Below are positions 11,440 to 21,629 of a DNA stretch of 64,000 nucleotides, piece by piece. Numbering within the stretch: the first letter of the stretch is position 1; each line of letters begins with the position of its first letter. Under the pieces are notes generated by a model, which searched no databases, had not been told where the DNA came from, and saw only the letters and a program-made list of their open reading frames with translations. Position numbers and translations under genes: made by a program. Origin of the DNA: Ichthyophis bannanicus. Taxonomy: Eukaryota > Chordata > Amphibia > Gymnophiona > Ichthyophiidae. Location of the stretch: NCBI GenBank assembly GCA_033557465.1, contig CM066036.1, positions 588,773,574 through 588,837,573 of the forward strand. The letters run 5' to 3'.

Positions 11440-12266
11440 AGTCCGTAATGTGAATAAGTCCTCCACCATTTGCTTTTCCCAGACGCCCGGAAATTGTAAT
11501 TTTCAACCATAGATGACTTGGGGAACTTCATTCCCATCAAAGACCGAATTACTTCACTTGGCATCTTCATAGATAATGATCTCATTGCTGCCTCTTATAT
11601 TGCCAAATTATTACAAAAATCCTTCTTTGTACTATGATTAATAAAATCGATTAAGTCATTCTCGATGCTAAGTCCTTAAAAAACCCCTCTTCTTTCTCTA
11701 ATAATGACTCGTATAGATTATTGCAATTCAATTCTCATTGGTTTACCATAATATTCTTTGAAATGCTTACAGCTCATTCAAAATACTGCAGTTAAACTAA
11801 TGCATTTTGCCAAAATCTCAAATCATGTTACACCTTTCTTAATAAAGCAAAATTGGCTTCCCCTTTTTTAAGAGAATAAAAATCCTACTTGCTCACTGTT
11901 CATTTTATATCAGTTACCCCCCTTGCATCATCATTGATTCCATAGTCCCCATCAAGATCCTTACATTACCGAAAAGTATGATATGAATGCATTCTCATCT
12001 CCTCTTTCGCTTACCGGGCTCCCACTCTCTAGTATGCCCTTCCCCTGGACGTTCACTCAGTGACCTCATACAATAAATTGAATAAATTATTGAAGATTTG
12101 GTTATTTCAAAACTCTTGTAGGAGATATCTCCCTACCTGATGATTGAAGATTGACTTATTTCTGTTGACTTATTTGGCTGCATTAATCAATTTTTGTAAA
12201 CTGCCATGCTGCACATAGCATTTGTTTGAATAGCAGTATATCAGATCTCAATAAGTAAATAAATTA
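11440..12266 (+). pseudogene. Decayed L2-type LINE, 3' part of the RT ORF plus tail
   Basis: Broken frames on the plus strand give the C-terminal L2 landmarks in order: a LGIFIDN segment (about 11557), RIDYCNS (about 11712) and GLP followed by LQLIQNTAVKL (about 11740-11800). A WLP segment (about 11848) comes next, then a 3' tail with gtaaactgcc...gcagtatatc and an (aataaat)n-like end. Stops and frameshifts are frequent, so this is an old dead copy. Clade L2 is assigned from the order of motifs and the tail style, not from a search. Confidence 0.65.
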
Positions 12267-12756
12267 TTAACGCTTTATCTCCAGTGTCATTTTCCTAGTT
12301 TTAACATGCATGCAGTATTTGTTTTGTTGATATGCTACAATCAAGGTTAACATGCTGTTGACTAATGGGGTTATTTTAGAAGAGATAAATATTAAATGGA
12401 CATTCCAAATAGCTGACATAGACATCATAAAAGTTGGGACCTGCAGAAGGCAATAGTAGAACCGGCCACATCTGTATGTTCCTGCAGTAGCCATATCCAA
12501 CTCTGGACATCCCAGGATAGGTATGTCTTGGGGTATTTCTAGGCATGGCTAGGCTGTAACAAGTGGCCACACACCCAAGACATATTTCACATAGCAATCA
12601 GTACATGGTGGGCATGATATCCAAATGTCTCTGCTGGTAATCAAGAATAGGTAAGGGATTTTGCTGTCCATGCTGGCAATGTTTTGCAATAGTGACTGCA
12701 GGAGCTTGTATGTACTGGAGAGTGATTTGTGTGCTTGTCATCCATGTCTACCAAGC
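12267..12756. other. Unassigned spacer
   Basis: No domain-bearing frame or repeat was recognised. Confidence 0.3.
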
Positions 12757-13031
12757 AGTCTCTACTGTTTCTGGTGGTTTTATTTGTGTTTAGTAGGGTT
12801 TGTAGGTGATAGGAGGATTATTTGTTGATAGTTTTAAAGGTGATCAGTAGTACTTTGTATTTGATGCAATTTGTTAGGGAGAGCCAATGGAGTTGTCTCA
12901 GAATGGGGGTTATGTGGTCAAATCATGAAGCTCCTTGGATGACTCATGCTGCTATGTGTAGTGCTATGTATAGTGGGAGGAGTGTGGATTTTGGTAGACC
13001 CTGGAAAACTGAGTTGCAATAGTCAATCTTG
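12757..13031 (-). mobile_element. Inverted L2 LINE 3' segment
   Basis: This segment is the reverse complement of about 15838-16105 in the adjacent L2 copy. The two predicted peptides (12822-13022 plus-frame shadow and 15847-16044 minus-frame shadow) differ at only a handful of residues, so the copies are close relatives. It forms an inverted repeat with about 270-bp arms around a 2.8-kb loop. Confidence 0.8.
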
Positions 13032-16000
13032 AACAAACAGCTGACCAGTCCAGATGACTACAGAGTAAACCAGACACTAACAAGGAAAGAGGCCCACACT
13101 GAGATGAACCACCCAGAGAGAGGATCAAGACATGGCACCAACGCAACCCAGATACACTGTAACCAGCGGGGGAAAAAATAAAAACAGGTACGGGGTGTCC
13201 CAGTGATCTACAAGTGACACACAGACTGCATACTGACTGCAAAATACCCACCACCAGGACGTACTTCACCTCAAACATGCTTTCCCTATACGGCCTCACA
13301 TACACACTCCTTGCTCTTCTATCCCTATCCTTCAGCTCAGGATTCCACCTCCCCTCATACACATATCCCATTCCCCTGGACAAATAGTCTATATGCCACA
13401 ACAACTTATACAGCATCCGAAGGCAACGAAATAGTGCCAACTTAATCTCAATACATCTACAAAACACAATTCACCAACCCTCAGCCATCAGCCACGCAAA
13501 CCCACAGATCCTAAAATGCACCTTAATACACAAACCACCAGAAACAAATACCAATTATCAATGACTACCTCAAGATGCACAACCTTGACATACTATCCAT
13601 CAGAGTCCTGGATTTCAGAAACAAACACATTTCTAATTAATCAACTCAAACCACCACATTACTCATTATTTGACTATCCAAGAACACTTTGAAGAGGAGG
13701 AGGAGTTCTCATTCTGACAAAATCCCACCTTCACTTCCACAAAATTTCAGCCAGGAACAATGGAAGGACTGGACTCTCTCAACTTCTCATACCGACATTT
13801 AACCATTGGACTCATACAGATCCCCTACCACCACATGCAATGACCTATCAAACATCCTCAAATTAGCACTTGAAATCATCAAAACAAAGACCTCATACTA
13901 TTAGGCGACTTCAATCTCCCATCCATCCCATTCAAACAAGCAACGCTATTCCTTGAAGAAATGGACTCCATGGATTTCTTGCAATTCATTACCATCCTAA
14001 CCCATGAAAAAGGCAATGTCCTGGACCTCATATTCACCAATAAAAACCCCACCAATGCTGTCACCACCTCATCTATTACTAATACCATGGTCAGACCACA
14101 TACTCATCAACTTCAAACTCCCCTACACCACAAAATTAACACCATGCAACCAGACGTTTCAAACAATTCAAGAAACAAAAGTTCCTCAATAAAATCCTTC
14201 CCACTCTAGCCACAAAAGCTAATGATAGCTACCCTCAACTGGAAGAAAGCAATCGGAACAGCAGCTAAAATCTCCACACCTCATCATCCCACCAAGAAAT
14301 ACCTAAAGACTCCCTGGTACACCACAGACCTCAGAGAACTCAAAAAACAGCTACAGAAACAAGAACTCAAATGGCAAAAAACCAAATCAATACACAACTG
14401 CAATAACTGCATGATGCTACTAACTGAATACCGAAACACAACCGACAACCCATAAAAAGACATACAATTCCAAGCTCATCAATGCCTCGATCAGCAAACC
14501 AAGAGAACTATTTGATATTGTGACGAACCTAATAAAAACATCTGCCTCAAATGATACAGCAGCCACCCCAGTCCTCAGACAGTAGCAAACTACTACAAAA
14601 CCTCTACCACTCCACCATCCATAGAGATCACCCAAACCCCAAACATCACAACCACGGACAACTCATGGACCTCAATCAGTTCCATCAGCCAAAAAAACCC
14701 ATTGATTTCATGATTACATCCCTCAACACAACCACCTCCATGGAAGGACAGACTAGATAGGCCATGTGGTCTTTTTCTGTCATCATGTTTCTATGTTTCT
14801 ATGTTTCCCCATTAGATCCTTGCCCAGTAAGCTGGATAAAAGCAACTAAGTCTGACCTAAGCCCATTCATTATGAAAATCGCACAACTATACTTATCACA
14901 AGGCCACATGCCAAAAACTATAAACCTCCTCTATCTGCCCAACACTAAAAATGCTAAACTAGACCTAAAGGACCCCTTAGCATATAGACCAATTTTCAGC
15001 CTCCCATTCCGGTCCAAAATGATAGAGAAAATCGTCCTACAACAACTCTGAGAATTTATCAGTAACCATGACCTGCTAGACCTGCAGCAACACGGCTTCT
15101 GACCACACCACAGAGTCAAAACCCTTATCTCCTCTCTAATGAACACTCTAATAAAAGGAACACAAAAACTACAAGAGGGATACATCTTGATATTCTTGTA
15201 TATCACAGCTGCATTCAACTCTGTCAACCACAACCTCCTTCTCCAAAGACTCCAATCCATTGGACTATAAAAAGAAGTATTAAAATGGTTTCACTCCTAC
15301 CTGGAAGAATGCCAGCAAAAGCGAAAGTGGGCACAAACATGTCAACCCCATTTCCACAAACCCGAGGCGTCCCACAAGGCTCAACCTTATCAGCACTCCT
15401 CTTCAACCTCTACCTCCAGCCATTATGCTCAATCATATGATCCCATAATATCCATTTCCACACCCCATGTAGACGATATAATGATTTATGTGCCCTTCAA
15501 TACCAACAAACCCAAATACAATGGAATCCTAAAATGAGTCATCTCTCACTGGCTGGCAACAAACTCACTCACAATCAACTACAAGAAACAGAAATACTCT
15601 TCATCACCGAGGATGAAGCATTCCTCCCCCTCCATCACTAACCTTAAACAACATCAAAGTAACAACCAAGAAAGAAATCAAATACCTAGGCATCGATCTT
15701 GACCAATGCCTCTTTCTCAAACCCCACATATAAAATACAAGAAGAACCATTTACCACAAAATCCATACACTACAACATCTCCGCCCCCTCCTAGACCCAT
15801 CTGACTTCCACATAGCTTTCCAGGCAATCTTTTCTCCACAGATTGATTATTGCAACTCAGTCTTCCAGGGCCTACCAAAATCCACACTCCTCCCACTATA
15901 CATAGCACTACACATAGCAGCACGAGTCATCCAAGGAGCTTCATGATTTGACCACATAACCCCCATTCTGAGACAACTCCATTGGCTCTCCCTAACAAGT

Positions 16001-16198
16001 TGCATCAAATACAAAGAACTACTGATTACCTTTAAAACTTTCAATAAATAGTCCTCCTATCACCTATAAATCCTGCTAAACACAAATAAAACCACCAGAA
16101 ACAGCAGAGAAACCACCAAGAATATGCTGACCGTCCCACATGAAAAGACAAAAAGCACCCAATTTGCATGATTAAGAGCATTTGAACTCTATGCCCCA
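13032..16198 (+). pseudogene. L2-type LINE, 5'/central part of ORF2 (dead), split by DIRS
   Basis: Endonuclease landmarks are visible in broken frames: LGDFNLP (about 13900), GNVLDLIFTN (about 14011-14040) and a WSDH (about 14087). RT landmarks follow: DPCPVSWIK (about 14818), YRPIFSLPF then SKMIEKIVLQQL (about 14983-15050), and FNSVNHNLLL (about 15215). A VDDIMIYVPF catalytic block lies at about 15468, then a DYCNSVFQGLP segment (about 15844). The reading continues through FELYAPIS at 16180 and resumes after the DIRS insertion at 21812. Stops and shifts interrupt the frame repeatedly. The upstream part at 13032-13870 is probably ORF1/5' EN but is too decayed to assign. Confidence 0.75.
14743..14806 (+). 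mobile_element. Short CR1-like 3' tail inserted in the L2 copy
   Basis: About 60 bases reading ...gataggccatgtggtctttttctg... then (tttctatg)n interrupt the L2 frame between the linker and DPCP. The tandem 8-mer end is a CR1-superfamily 3' terminus, distinct from the L2 tail. This is an extremely 5'-truncated insertion. The target duplication is not evident. Confidence 0.55.
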
Positions 16199-16355
16199 AT
16201 CTCCAGGAACAAGCAGGAATAAGTCCTCACATATGGGTACGTCGGAACCGACGGAGCCTGAGCGGGAAAGCTCCCCAGCTTCCCAGAAGGAAGCTTTTGG
16301 GGCCTCCCACTGCACATGCACGCTGCCTTCCCGCCTTCCTGACCAGCTCTCCTCA
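16199..16355 (+). repeat. DIRS left inverted terminal repeat
   Basis: The sequence atctccaggaacaagcagg... through ...gaccagctctcctca is the reverse complement of 21630-21784 with scattered differences. The element start at 16199 is deduced from the junction encoded in the internal complementary region. Confidence 0.9.
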
Positions 16356-16570
16356 ATTTTTCTTTTTCCGCGGAGCCAGCAGGTCGTGTTCCTGTCACCG
16401 CTGAAGAAATTATTGTTTTAGTTTGTTTCTTTAGACCGCGTACCTGCCTTCCCCATACCGAAACCGGTACCGCCGGTCTCTCTTTTCTTTTCTTTTAAAA
16501 AAAAAATAAATCTTTTTTCTGCACAACTTGGTGACTTCGGTTAGGCCTCAGGCCTACACAAATTCTCCTC

Positions 16571-18391
16571 ATGGAGAAACCAGCCCCTGGTTTTAAGAAG
16601 TGTACCAAGTGTAGTGCTGTTATTTCTGTCACAGACACCCATGAATGGTGTCTTAAGTGTTTGGGACCTGACCACTCCATTCCGGACTGCCCATCCTGCT
16701 CCCAGATGTCTAAACGTGGGTTGCAGAACCGGGCCAACAAATTCCATGCGCTGTTTGCTTCAGATAATCCAGCATCACAGTCATCCAGGTCTTCCTCTCC
16801 GGATGGATCTCAGGTAACCAAACCCTCTGTGGGCAGGTCCTCAAAGAGCAAATCTCCTTCAAAGCATCGAGAGGCTCTCTCTTTTGAGTCTGAGGATCCT
16901 GCCCCAGCCAAACAACCCCGGCGGGAAGCTCTGGCTTCCAAAGCACCATCTATGGGGTTACAGGTTGACATCGATGGCACGGCCTCGACTGATCACCTGT
17001 TAGAATGCTCTGGGGTACCGGCCCATACCGGTACCGATATCCAGGCAGCAGTGGCATCTATGAGCAATACTGTTCAGACCATGCAGCAGGCCATGCTGGC
17101 TTTTATTAATGCTGCGACGCCCTCGGTACCACGTTCAGCGGTACCGGGTCCGGTTCCGGTATCGTCTCCCATACCGGAACCGAGACCATTGACTTCCAAA
17201 CGCAGATCGGTTCCGCATGCCGGATCCGGGTTTTCACCCGATACCGATCCCATACCCGGTACGCCCGATGATACCGATCGGTATGCGTATCGTGCGTTGG
17301 AAGCAAATAGAGAATACTCTGATTCTTCAGAGGATTATAACTCCTCTGAGGACTCTGATGAGCTGTCTCTAGTTCTTCATGAAGACCCCTCTTCCCCAAA
17401 GAGGAGAATGTCTCCACCAGAGGATTTGTCCTTTCAAGACTTCATTATTGAACTAGCCAAAGGACTTTCTATTACCACATTCTCTGAAAAAGAACCTAGG
17501 TCAAAGAAATTGGATATTTTAGGATACCCTAAGGTTCCTAAAGAGGCAGTCACCCTGCCTATCCATGAAATCCTTCAAGAACACTTGATGGACTTATGGG
17601 AGGCTCCTCTAACGTTGTCTCCTTATTCTCGTAGGTTGGACACCATGTACCGGGTCCCTCCTTCTCCTGGTTTTCAAAAGACTCAGTTGCCTCACCATTC
17701 CATTGTGGTGAAGTCTGCACTGAAAAAGATTAAGAGTACCAAAAGGCACTCTTCTACCCCTCCAGGACGAGAATGTAAGACCCTAGACTCTTTTGGCAAG
17801 AAAATTTTCCAGGCTACTATGCTTATAGCCAGGATTAATTCTTATAGTCTGTATATGGGCATGTTTCTCAGGGAACTTGCCCTAAAGATACGACATTTTG
17901 CCTCCTTTATCCCTGAGGATAGAAAAGAGGAGTTCATTTCTCTGGTGAAACAGCTTCTAGATGTTTCTAAGTTCTCCAACAGAGCAGCTTTTGATTCCTT
18001 TGAGGGTGACGGTAGAGCTTCGGGCATTGCTATTGCAGCCCGACGACTTGCTTGGCTCCAGGCCTCTGACCTAGAACCCTGGGTCCTGGATGGCTTACGG
18101 AATCTGCCCTGTACAGGTGAGAACTTATTTGGTAAGGACTGGCAAATTAAAGCCACTCAAATGGACGCAGAAAATGCTACCTTGGATAGACTTTCTAAGT
18201 CTACCTCTACTCCTGCCAAGAAAAAGTCTTTCAAGAGGCCTTACTACAAGAAGGCCAGATTTTCCACAAATACTGGCCAACAATCTTCTCAGCCTCGCTT
18301 TGCTGCTAAACGTCAGCAACCTAAACAGGCAAAGTCAAAGCCTGCAGCGTCTACCACTCCTCAGCAGGCTCAACCCCCTCAGGGGTTTTGA
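16571..18391 (+). CDS. DIRS ORF1, gag-like protein (606 aa)
   Basis: This is the first open frame of the DIRS element and the presumed structural nucleic-acid-binding protein that packages element RNA. Residues 11-43 hold a cysteine/histidine cluster (C11, C14, C27, C30, H35, C40, C43), resembling a zinc-binding knuckle pair. A Ser/Pro-rich low-complexity stretch (about 65-275) follows, then an acidic segment rich in SSED words (about 245-265). A more globular C-terminal half (about 290-560) ends in a basic, Gln/Pro-rich tail. The chosen ATG is the first in frame after the left terminal repeat and a pyrimidine-rich leader. The 3' 300 bases overlap the RT frame. No stop or frameshift is seen. 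The gag role is inferred from position and the Cys cluster; no enzymatic motif is visible. Confidence 0.85.
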   Translation: MEKPAPGFKKCTKCSAVISVTDTHEWCLKCLGPDHSIPDCPSCSQMSKRGLQNRANKFHALFASDNPASQSSRSSSPDGSQVTKPSVGRSSKSKSPSKHREALSFESEDPAPAKQPRREALASKAPSMGLQVDIDGTASTDHLLECSGVPAHTGTDIQAAVASMSNTVQTMQQAMLAFINAATPSVPRSAVPGPVPVSSPIPEPRPLTSKRRSVPHAGSGFSPDTDPIPGTPDDTDRYAYRALEANREYSDSSEDYNSSEDSDELSLVLHEDPSSPKRRMSPPEDLSFQDFIIELAKGLSITTFSEKEPRSKKLDILGYPKVPKEAVTLPIHEILQEHLMDLWEAPLTLSPYSRRLDTMYRVPPSPGFQKTQLPHHSIVVKSALKKIKSTKRHSSTPPGRECKTLDSFGKKIFQATMLIARINSYSLYMGMFLRELALKIRHFASFIPEDRKEEFISLVKQLLDVSKFSNRAAFDSFEGDGRASGIAIAARRLAWLQASDLEPWVLDGLRNLPCTGENLFGKDWQIKATQMDAENATLDRLSKSTSTPAKKKSFKRPYYKKARFSTNTGQQSSQPRFAAKRQQPKQAKSKPAASTTPQQAQPPQGF

Positions 18392-20315
18392 CTTGCCCCT
18401 AGAGAACTTAACATTTCTGGCTCTAGAACAACCAGAGCCCCTCACCATTCCCGGAAGGTTAGCTCACTTTGCTCCCAGATGGGAGCAAATCACATCAGAG
18501 CAATGGACCCTCTCTATCATCAGAGAGGGCTACAAACTTCATTTTTCCGACCTTCCTCCATATACCATGGTGAGGTACTTCAATTCTCCCCCATTTCTCC
18601 TGGACCTGTTGGATCAGGAAGTCTCTTCTCTCCTTGCCCAAGGGGCAATAGAAGAGGTTCCTCTTCTTCAACAAGGGACAGGATTCTACTCCCCTTATTT
18701 TCTCATAACAAAGAAGACAGGGGGATTCAGACCTATCCTAGATCTGAGAGAATTGAACAAATTTCTGTACAAGGAGAAATTCAAAATGCTTTCTCTAGGC
18801 ATTCTCCTTCCATACCTTCAGAGTCAGGATTGGCTTTGTTCTCTAGATCTCAAGGATGCGTACACACATATACTCATCCACCCATCCCACAGAAAATATC
18901 TAAGATTTCTGTTTCAGGGAAAACATTTCCAGTACAGAGTACTTCCCTTCGGTCTAGCCTCTGCTCCAAGAGTGTTCACCAAATGCATGGCAGTTGTTGC
19001 CGCATTTCTAAGAGGTCTGGGAATTTTTGTATTCCCATATCTGGACGACTGGCTCATCCGAGCTCCATCTCAGTCAGAGGCCCAGATTTCCCTGGACCGC
19101 ACAAGGCACCTTCTGCAGTATCTGGGACTGGTGGTAAACCTTCCCAAGTCTCAAGTTACCCCTACTCAGTCTCTAGAATTCATAGGGGCCCAGTTGGACA
19201 CCACCACTGCAAGGGCCTACCTGCCTCAAGTCCGGGGCCAACGTCTGCTGTGCTTGGCCTCCCAAGCTCAGTCCAGCAGTCACTTGACAGCCAGAGAAAT
19301 GCTGCGACTTCTGGGCCACATGGCCTCCACGGTACACGTGGTGCCCTACGCTCGTCTTCATATGAGAGCAGCTCAATGGACCTTGGCCACCCAGTGGACT
19401 CAAGCATCAGGAGCGCTCTCCGACCAAATACTCACCTCAAAGCGTCTGTTTTGGTCCCTCCAATGGTGGATATCCACCAAGAATCTGTTGTTGGGGGCCC
19501 CCTTCCAACCTTTGTTGCCCCAAGCAACCCTCACAACAGATGCCTCCCAAACAGGGTGGGGAGCCCATCTACAATCCCTCTCCACTCAGGGTATTTGGTC
19601 TCCGCAGGAGACCACCCTTCACATCAACCTCCTGGAACTGCGAGCAATCTTCTTTGCCCTCAAAGTCTTCCATACCCTCCTTGTCAACCTGACTGTCCTA
19701 GTTCAGACAGACAATCAGGTGGCCATGCTCTACGTAAACAAACAAGGAGGGACAGGCTCTCTGTCGCTTTGCAACGAAGCTCTCAGATTATGGGCCTTCG
19801 CCAGAGAGCATCAAATTCATCTTCTGGCAGTATATCTTCCAGGGGTTCAAAACTCTCGGGCAGACAGACTCAGTCGAGTTCTGCTTCCACACGAATGGTC
19901 CCTACATATGGACCAGATAGGCAGAATCTTTCAGGAATGGGGAACCCCGGACATAGACCTCTTTGCAAGTCCGTGGAATGCCAAACTTCCCCGGTTCTGT
20001 TCCAGGACTCCGTGTCAGGGAGCTCAGGCCAACGACGCCTTTCTCCTGCATTGGGGTCAGGAATTCCTATATGCCTTTCCACCCATTCCTTTGATTCCCA
20101 AGACTCTGTTCAAACTCCAGAGGGATCACGGATCGATGATCCTCATAGCTCCACGCTGGCCACGCCAAGTGTGGTTCCCTCTACTTCTGCATCTCTCCCA
20201 GGGACCCTCCCTGGACCTGGGAGCTGCGCCAGACCTTCTCTCTCAGGAGAAAGGGACTTTGTGGCACCCAAACCCCAAGTCCCTACACCTCAGAGCTTGG
20301 TTACTGAAGGCCTAA
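18090..20315 (+). CDS. DIRS ORF2: reverse transcriptase, RNase H and Dam-like methylase domain (741 aa)
   Basis: The polyprotein would copy element RNA into DNA. The first 100 residues overlap gag and may not be translated from this ATG; the true start could be reached by frameshift or internal initiation. RT lies at about residues 150-370: SPYFLITKKTGGFRPILDL, SLDLKDAYTHI, LPFGLASAPRVFTK, and the catalytic YLDD box at residues 317-320. RNase H lies at about 480-600, with D484 in TTDAS, E516 in LLELRA, D541 in QTDNQ, and RADRLSR near its end. A C-terminal segment (DIDLFASPWNAKLPRF ... YAFPPIPLI) matches the Dam-methylase-like domain typical of DIRS elements; its activity is unknown. All catalytic positions I can check are present and the frame is unbroken. 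Confidence 0.93.
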   Translation: MAYGICPVQVRTYLVRTGKLKPLKWTQKMLPWIDFLSLPLLLPRKSLSRGLTTRRPDFPQILANNLLSLALLLNVSNLNRQSQSLQRLPLLSRLNPLRGFDLPLENLTFLALEQPEPLTIPGRLAHFAPRWEQITSEQWTLSIIREGYKLHFSDLPPYTMVRYFNSPPFLLDLLDQEVSSLLAQGAIEEVPLLQQGTGFYSPYFLITKKTGGFRPILDLRELNKFLYKEKFKMLSLGILLPYLQSQDWLCSLDLKDAYTHILIHPSHRKYLRFLFQGKHFQYRVLPFGLASAPRVFTKCMAVVAAFLRGLGIFVFPYLDDWLIRAPSQSEAQISLDRTRHLLQYLGLVVNLPKSQVTPTQSLEFIGAQLDTTTARAYLPQVRGQRLLCLASQAQSSSHLTAREMLRLLGHMASTVHVVPYARLHMRAAQWTLATQWTQASGALSDQILTSKRLFWSLQWWISTKNLLLGAPFQPLLPQATLTTDASQTGWGAHLQSLSTQGIWSPQETTLHINLLELRAIFFALKVFHTLLVNLTVLVQTDNQVAMLYVNKQGGTGSLSLCNEALRLWAFAREHQIHLLAVYLPGVQNSRADRLSRVLLPHEWSLHMDQIGRIFQEWGTPDIDLFASPWNAKLPRFCSRTPCQGAQANDAFLLHWGQEFLYAFPPIPLIPKTLFKLQRDHGSMILIAPRWPRQVWFPLLLHLSQGPSLDLGAAPDLLSQEKGTLWHPNPKSLHLRAWLLKA

Positions 20316-21352
20316 GCCTTCATGACTTCAATCTTTCTCAACCAGTGAAAGATATCCTTCATGCCTCTAGGAAACCCTCCACGAGGCGTTCCTATGCTTT
20401 CAAATGGAAACGCTTTTCCATTTGGTGTGCTCAACAGGGTCTTGACCCTCTAGCACTTCCTTTGAATTCTCTACTAGACTATCTCCTGCATCTTTCTAAT
20501 GCAGGCCTTAAGACGAATTCAGTAAGAGTCCATTTGAGTGCTATTGCAGCATCCTTAAAACCTATAAATGGACAACCTGTCTCCTCTCATCTGCTTGTTG
20601 CAAGATTCATGAGAGGCCTGACTCTAACTAAGCCTCCCATCCGACCTCCTCCGGTAGCATGGGACTTGAACCTAGTTCTAGGTCAGCTTATGAAGCCACC
20701 TTTTGAACCGTTGGTTTCTACCTCCTTGAAATTTCTTTCCTGGAAGGTCCCTTTCCTTATTGCAGTCACTTCGGCTCGCCGCATCAGTGAACTACAGGCC
20801 TTAGTGGCTCATCCACCTTATACCAGGTTTCATCATGATACGGTGGTCCTAAGGACGAATCCCCACTTTATGCCTAAAGTGGTCTCGCCTTTTCATCTTA
20901 ATCAAGAGGTATATCTACCTGTCTTTTTTCCAGCTCCTCATGCATCCAGTGCAGAGAGGAACCTTCATACTTTAGATTGTAAAAGAGCTCTTGCCTTTTA
21001 CCTCAACAGGACTCAGCCACATCGAAAGTCTTCCCAGCTTTTCGTGGCTTTTGATCCTTCTCATTTGGGACGTCCAGTCTCCAAACGTACACTTTCCAAT
21101 TGGATTGCTCAGTGTATTTCCTTTGCTTACCAGAGTAAAAACATTTCTCTGGAAGGCCATGTCACAGCTCACAATGTGAGAGCCATGGCCACTTCTATGG
21201 CTCATCTTCACTCTGTGTCCATAGATCAGATCTGTCGAGCCGCCACATGGGCCTCGGTACATACCTTCACAGCCCATTACTGCTTGGACAAGGACTCCCG
21301 CCGGGATGCCTTGTTTGGTCAGGCTGTCCTCAAACACCTGTTCCATACTTGA
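18479..21352 (+). CDS. DIRS ORF3: tyrosine recombinase (C-terminal 350 residues of a 957-codon open frame)
   Basis: The recombinase integrates the circular DNA form. Recognisable recombinase sequence begins only near 20290. It has an N-terminal SAM-like core-binding part (KPSTRRSYAFKWKRF ..., about 20370-20660) and a catalytic part with R768 in ARRISEL, H898 and R901 in HNVR, and nucleophile Y934 in the TFTAHYCLD segment. The R-H-R-Y set is complete. The upstream 590 codons of this frame lie opposite the RT/RNase H frame, are Ser/Pro-rich and look like a shadow, so the biological start is probably near 20250. The frame is the same as that of gag. No lesion is visible. Confidence 0.92.
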   Translation: MGANHIRAMDPLYHQRGLQTSFFRPSSIYHGEVLQFSPISPGPVGSGSLFSPCPRGNRRGSSSSTRDRILLPLFSHNKEDRGIQTYPRSERIEQISVQGEIQNAFSRHSPSIPSESGLALFSRSQGCVHTYTHPPIPQKISKISVSGKTFPVQSTSLRSSLCSKSVHQMHGSCCRISKRSGNFCIPISGRLAHPSSISVRGPDFPGPHKAPSAVSGTGGKPSQVSSYPYSVSRIHRGPVGHHHCKGLPASSPGPTSAVLGLPSSVQQSLDSQRNAATSGPHGLHGTRGALRSSSYESSSMDLGHPVDSSIRSALRPNTHLKASVLVPPMVDIHQESVVGGPLPTFVAPSNPHNRCLPNRVGSPSTIPLHSGYLVSAGDHPSHQPPGTASNLLCPQSLPYPPCQPDCPSSDRQSGGHALRKQTRRDRLSVALQRSSQIMGLRQRASNSSSGSISSRGSKLSGRQTQSSSASTRMVPTYGPDRQNLSGMGNPGHRPLCKSVECQTSPVLFQDSVSGSSGQRRLSPALGSGIPICLSTHSFDSQDSVQTPEGSRIDDPHSSTLATPSVVPSTSASLPGTLPGPGSCARPSLSGERDFVAPKPQVPTPQSLVTEGLSLHDFNLSQPVKDILHASRKPSTRRSYAFKWKRFSIWCAQQGLDPLALPLNSLLDYLLHLSNAGLKTNSVRVHLSAIAASLKPINGQPVSSHLLVARFMRGLTLTKPPIRPPPVAWDLNLVLGQLMKPPFEPLVSTSLKFLSWKVPFLIAVTSARRISELQALVAHPPYTRFHHDTVVLRTNPHFMPKVVSPFHLNQEVYLPVFFPAPHASSAERNLHTLDCKRALAFYLNRTQPHRKSSQLFVAFDPSHLGRPVSKRTLSNWIAQCISFAYQSKNISLEGHVTAHNVRAMATSMAHLHSVSIDQICRAATWASVHTFTAHYCLDKDSRRDALFGQAVLKHLFHT

Positions 21353-21449
21353 ACAACTCCTGCCCACCTTCCCAGGATGGATGCCTGAGATCCATACGAA
21401 GATGGCGAACCCTTGGAACGGGATCTCCCAGGCATCTTAGCTAGGGAGT

Positions 21450-21549
21450 CCCCATATGTGAGGACTTATTCCTGCTTGTTCCTGGAGATAGCACAGTTAC
21501 TTACCTGTAACAGGTGATCTCTGGGAACAGCAGGAATTAGTCCTCACAA
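21450..21549 (+). repeat. DIRS internal complementary region (ICR)
   Basis: Positions 21450-21489 are the reverse complement of the element's left end, and 21490-21549 are the reverse complement of its right end. The two are fused at gat|agcac. The ICR is thought to template completion and circularisation of DIRS DNA. It fixes the element ends at about 16199 and 21811. Confidence 0.93.
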
Positions 21550-21629
21550 CCCACCCACCTCCCCTAGGAGTTGTAACTTCTATCTATCTTCCTTTCCTCT
21601 CTCTATTGTCTCAGCTATAAACTCGAACT

